Source: Brachynemurus nebulosus (lineage: Eukaryota; Arthropoda; Insecta; Neuroptera; Myrmeleontidae). Taken from it: a DNA stretch of 64,000 bases. A program made the position numbers and the translations under genes. Below the pieces are notes generated by a model that was given only the letters and a program-made list of their open reading frames with translations, ran no database searches and had not been told where the DNA came from. Position 1 is the first letter of the stretch. Every line of letters begins with the position of its first letter. Below are positions 62,684 to 64,000 of the stretch, in pieces. Location of the stretch: the NCBI GenBank assembly GCA_035578155.1, contig JAPWDM010000034.1, positions 374,501 to 438,500 on the forward strand, written 5' to 3'.

Positions 62684-63415
62684 AATATGTTGACATCTGT
62701 GATAGAATGACTATAATATATCCCTATCTGTATATAACAAAAGATATGAAATATAGGTTCGATGGAGCATACCGTAGTTTTTGTTATATATGTGAATGTT
62801 TTTGTTATATATGTGAATATAGGAGCTTATACAGGATAGAAATAGGAGCTAGAACGTATGAAAACTGCGCAGTGGAAACAAATAACTGCTGCTACATGTT
62901 TATTAGATGACCTTTGCTATAGTATAGAAATACAAATCCTAATGTAAGAACGAGTTTAGTGGTATTTGATATTATGACGTCGAGTTATTAAATTTATATA
63001 TTTATATAATTTTACACAAAATTCAGACGTTTTTTGAGGTAATCATTCGTTTTTCTAATAGTCAACTGTCATAATTTCGTTGTTTCATTTCAAATACATT
63101 TCACCTTCCGGACGGAACGGAATCTTTTTCTGTGATAAAAAGTAGCCTCTATCTTTCTCTGTCTCCGCTACTCTAAATATTAATTCGGAAAGATATTAAG
63201 TCAGGAAAATATTAAGTCGATTGATGAATCGTATGTAACCTGAAAACGAAGCAAACTGTTTTGATACTTCTCCATGGGAACTAGCTGTTTTTCTATGGCA
63301 AAATGTACGTTATGCATGTCTCTGTTTCTCTAGCTCTCTTGCAATATGAAGTTTCAAGCCAATTGGTTAAGCTGTTGAACCGCGAAAGCGAAATGAACAA
63401 ACTGACTTTTAACTA
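62684..63415. other. Unassigned spacer
   Basis: It contains a short direct repeat of TTTTTGTTATATATGTGAAT near 62778-62820. No gene. Confidence 0.5.
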
Positions 63416-63447
63416 AAATTCACATAGTGTTTGAAAAATTATGAAAC

Positions 63448-63515
63448 TGGATCGGCTGGGACTCGAACCCGGATCTCTTGTTTGCTAGCCAAGTGCCTTA
63501 CCGAATTGCTTTATT
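63448..63515 (-). repeat. tRNA-derived SINE-like head, minus strand
   Basis: The minus strand carries a B-box GGTTCGAGTCC and an anticodon-arm-like CTTGGCTAGCAAACAAG, closely matching the unit at 63717-63787. The A-box is degenerate. Downstream on the minus strand it shares about 30 bp of body with the other unit. Confidence 0.65.
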
Positions 63516-63716
63516 CGAATCTGATAATCAATCAAACACATCCTCTCTTTAATGCGAAACGCAGTTATATTTTTAATTTCAAATGTTATCGAGTGCCTGT
63601 GAAACAATATTAATGTATGGATGACTTTTGCTCGCATTTATACATACATCAATATTCACATGTTCACTGAATGTCCAGCTTGATTGATTATCAGATTCGA
63701 ATGGCACTCAAACAAG

Positions 63717-63787
63717 CGGTCGGTGGCCTAATTGGTAAGGCACTTGGCTAGCAACCAAGAGTCCAGGTTCGAGTCCCAGTCGATCCA
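63717..63787 (+). repeat. tRNA-derived SINE-like head, plus strand (AGC anticodon)
   Basis: A-box TGGCCTAATTGG and B-box GGTTCGAGTCC fit the RNA polymerase III consensus exactly. The D stem (GCCT/AGGC) and anticodon stem (CTTGG/CCAAG) pair perfectly, with AGC (63750-63752) in the loop. The T stem has two mismatches and the variable loop is too short, so a functional tRNA-Ala is unlikely; a SINE head or pseudo-tRNA is better. A body follows to the window end. Confidence 0.7.
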
Positions 63788-64000
63788 GTCTGATAATTTT
63801 TCAAACACTATGTGAATTTTCATTAACATAATGAATTGGTCACACATACCAAAGAAAATCGAGTGTTCAAGTATCAACCAAAGCTGGACATTAAGTGAAC
63901 ATGTGAATATTGGTGTATGTATAAATGCGAACAAAAGTCTGCCATACATTAATAGTGTTTCACAGGCACTCGAGGGCATTCATTATTATTATATAAAATA

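Larger units (their letters stand above)
63416..64000. mobile_element. Inverted pair of SINE-like units
   Basis: The two heads diverge in orientation and share flanking bodies. TTCACATAGTGTTTGAAAAA at about 63420 is inverted at about 63800. AATATTCACATGTTCACT at about 63652 is inverted at about 63893. The arrangement therefore contains two interleaved inverted repeats. The right end runs off the window. Confidence 0.6.

Noticed and set aside
63717..63787. Functional tRNA-Ala(AGC) gene
   Set aside because: T stem has two mismatches and the variable loop is too short; a related degenerate copy lies inverted 270 bp away, which fits a SINE.

Overview
The window is AT-rich, eukaryotic, repeat-dominated DNA, most probably from an insect. 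The case for an insect is an env-carrying Ty3/Gypsy element of the errantivirus kind, a Mag-type Gypsy relic, and relics of hAT, pogo, Tc1, piggyBac-like and non-LTR elements, together with many long (TA)n tracts. I recognise no host protein-coding gene. Nearly everything that can be identified is a transposable element, a relic of one, or a tandem repeat. The order and species cannot be fixed from the sequence.

Layout. 1-7226: an errantivirus-like Ty3/Gypsy provirus entering from beyond the left edge, with intact gag, pol and env and a 3' LTR. Pol is reached by a -1 frameshift with a recognisable slippery site and pseudoknot. 7428-12578: a foldback element with two 1.7-kb inverted arms; the right arm carries a nested 1.4-kb element that itself holds a hAT-like MITE. 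13089-16193: a degraded minus-strand Mag-type Gypsy element with both LTRs, its gag interrupted by a hairpin insert. 16235-19043: a broken second copy of the foldback element containing a 150-bp satellite and a fragment with a hammerhead-like motif. 19536-24795: a run of nonautonomous DNA elements (a 1.2-kb palindrome, an element rich in TTTGACTA, a piggyBac-like element, and a 0.9-kb palindrome inside another MITE). 25186-37621: TA-flanked elements, hAT-like elements with 8-bp duplications, a 120-bp tandem repeat with expanded (TA)n, and a decayed Tc1 transposase. 41400-43300: a hAT transposase fragment, an RNase H fragment of a non-LTR element (minus strand) and a fragment of another transposon-type HTH domain. 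47211-49267: a small MITE and a 5'-truncated non-LTR reverse transcriptase. 49414-51754: two nested TA-flanked elements, the inner one with a pipsqueak-type HTH relic. 52260-52940: a Helitron-like 3' end. 55296-58590: a MITE copy interrupted by a 2.4-kb hAT-like element. 58664-62680: a 4-kb palindromic element with 141-bp repeats, a nested hairpin insert and another nested element. 63410-64000: two tRNA-derived SINE-like units in opposite orientation.

How the parts work together. Only the first element looks capable of coordinated expression: full-length RNA would give Gag and frameshifted Gag-Pol, and a spliced RNA would give Env. The rest is a stratified record of insertions. Several could be verified inside the window, because a second uninterrupted copy or an inverted arm shows the empty target site.

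Most unusual points: the complete frameshift signal; a two-copy family of hairpin inserts sharing a conserved tail, with hammerhead-like motifs; and a group of TA-flanked elements that each carry their own short keyword repeated in both orientations, two of them holding relics of what look like opposite ends of a pogo-type transposase.
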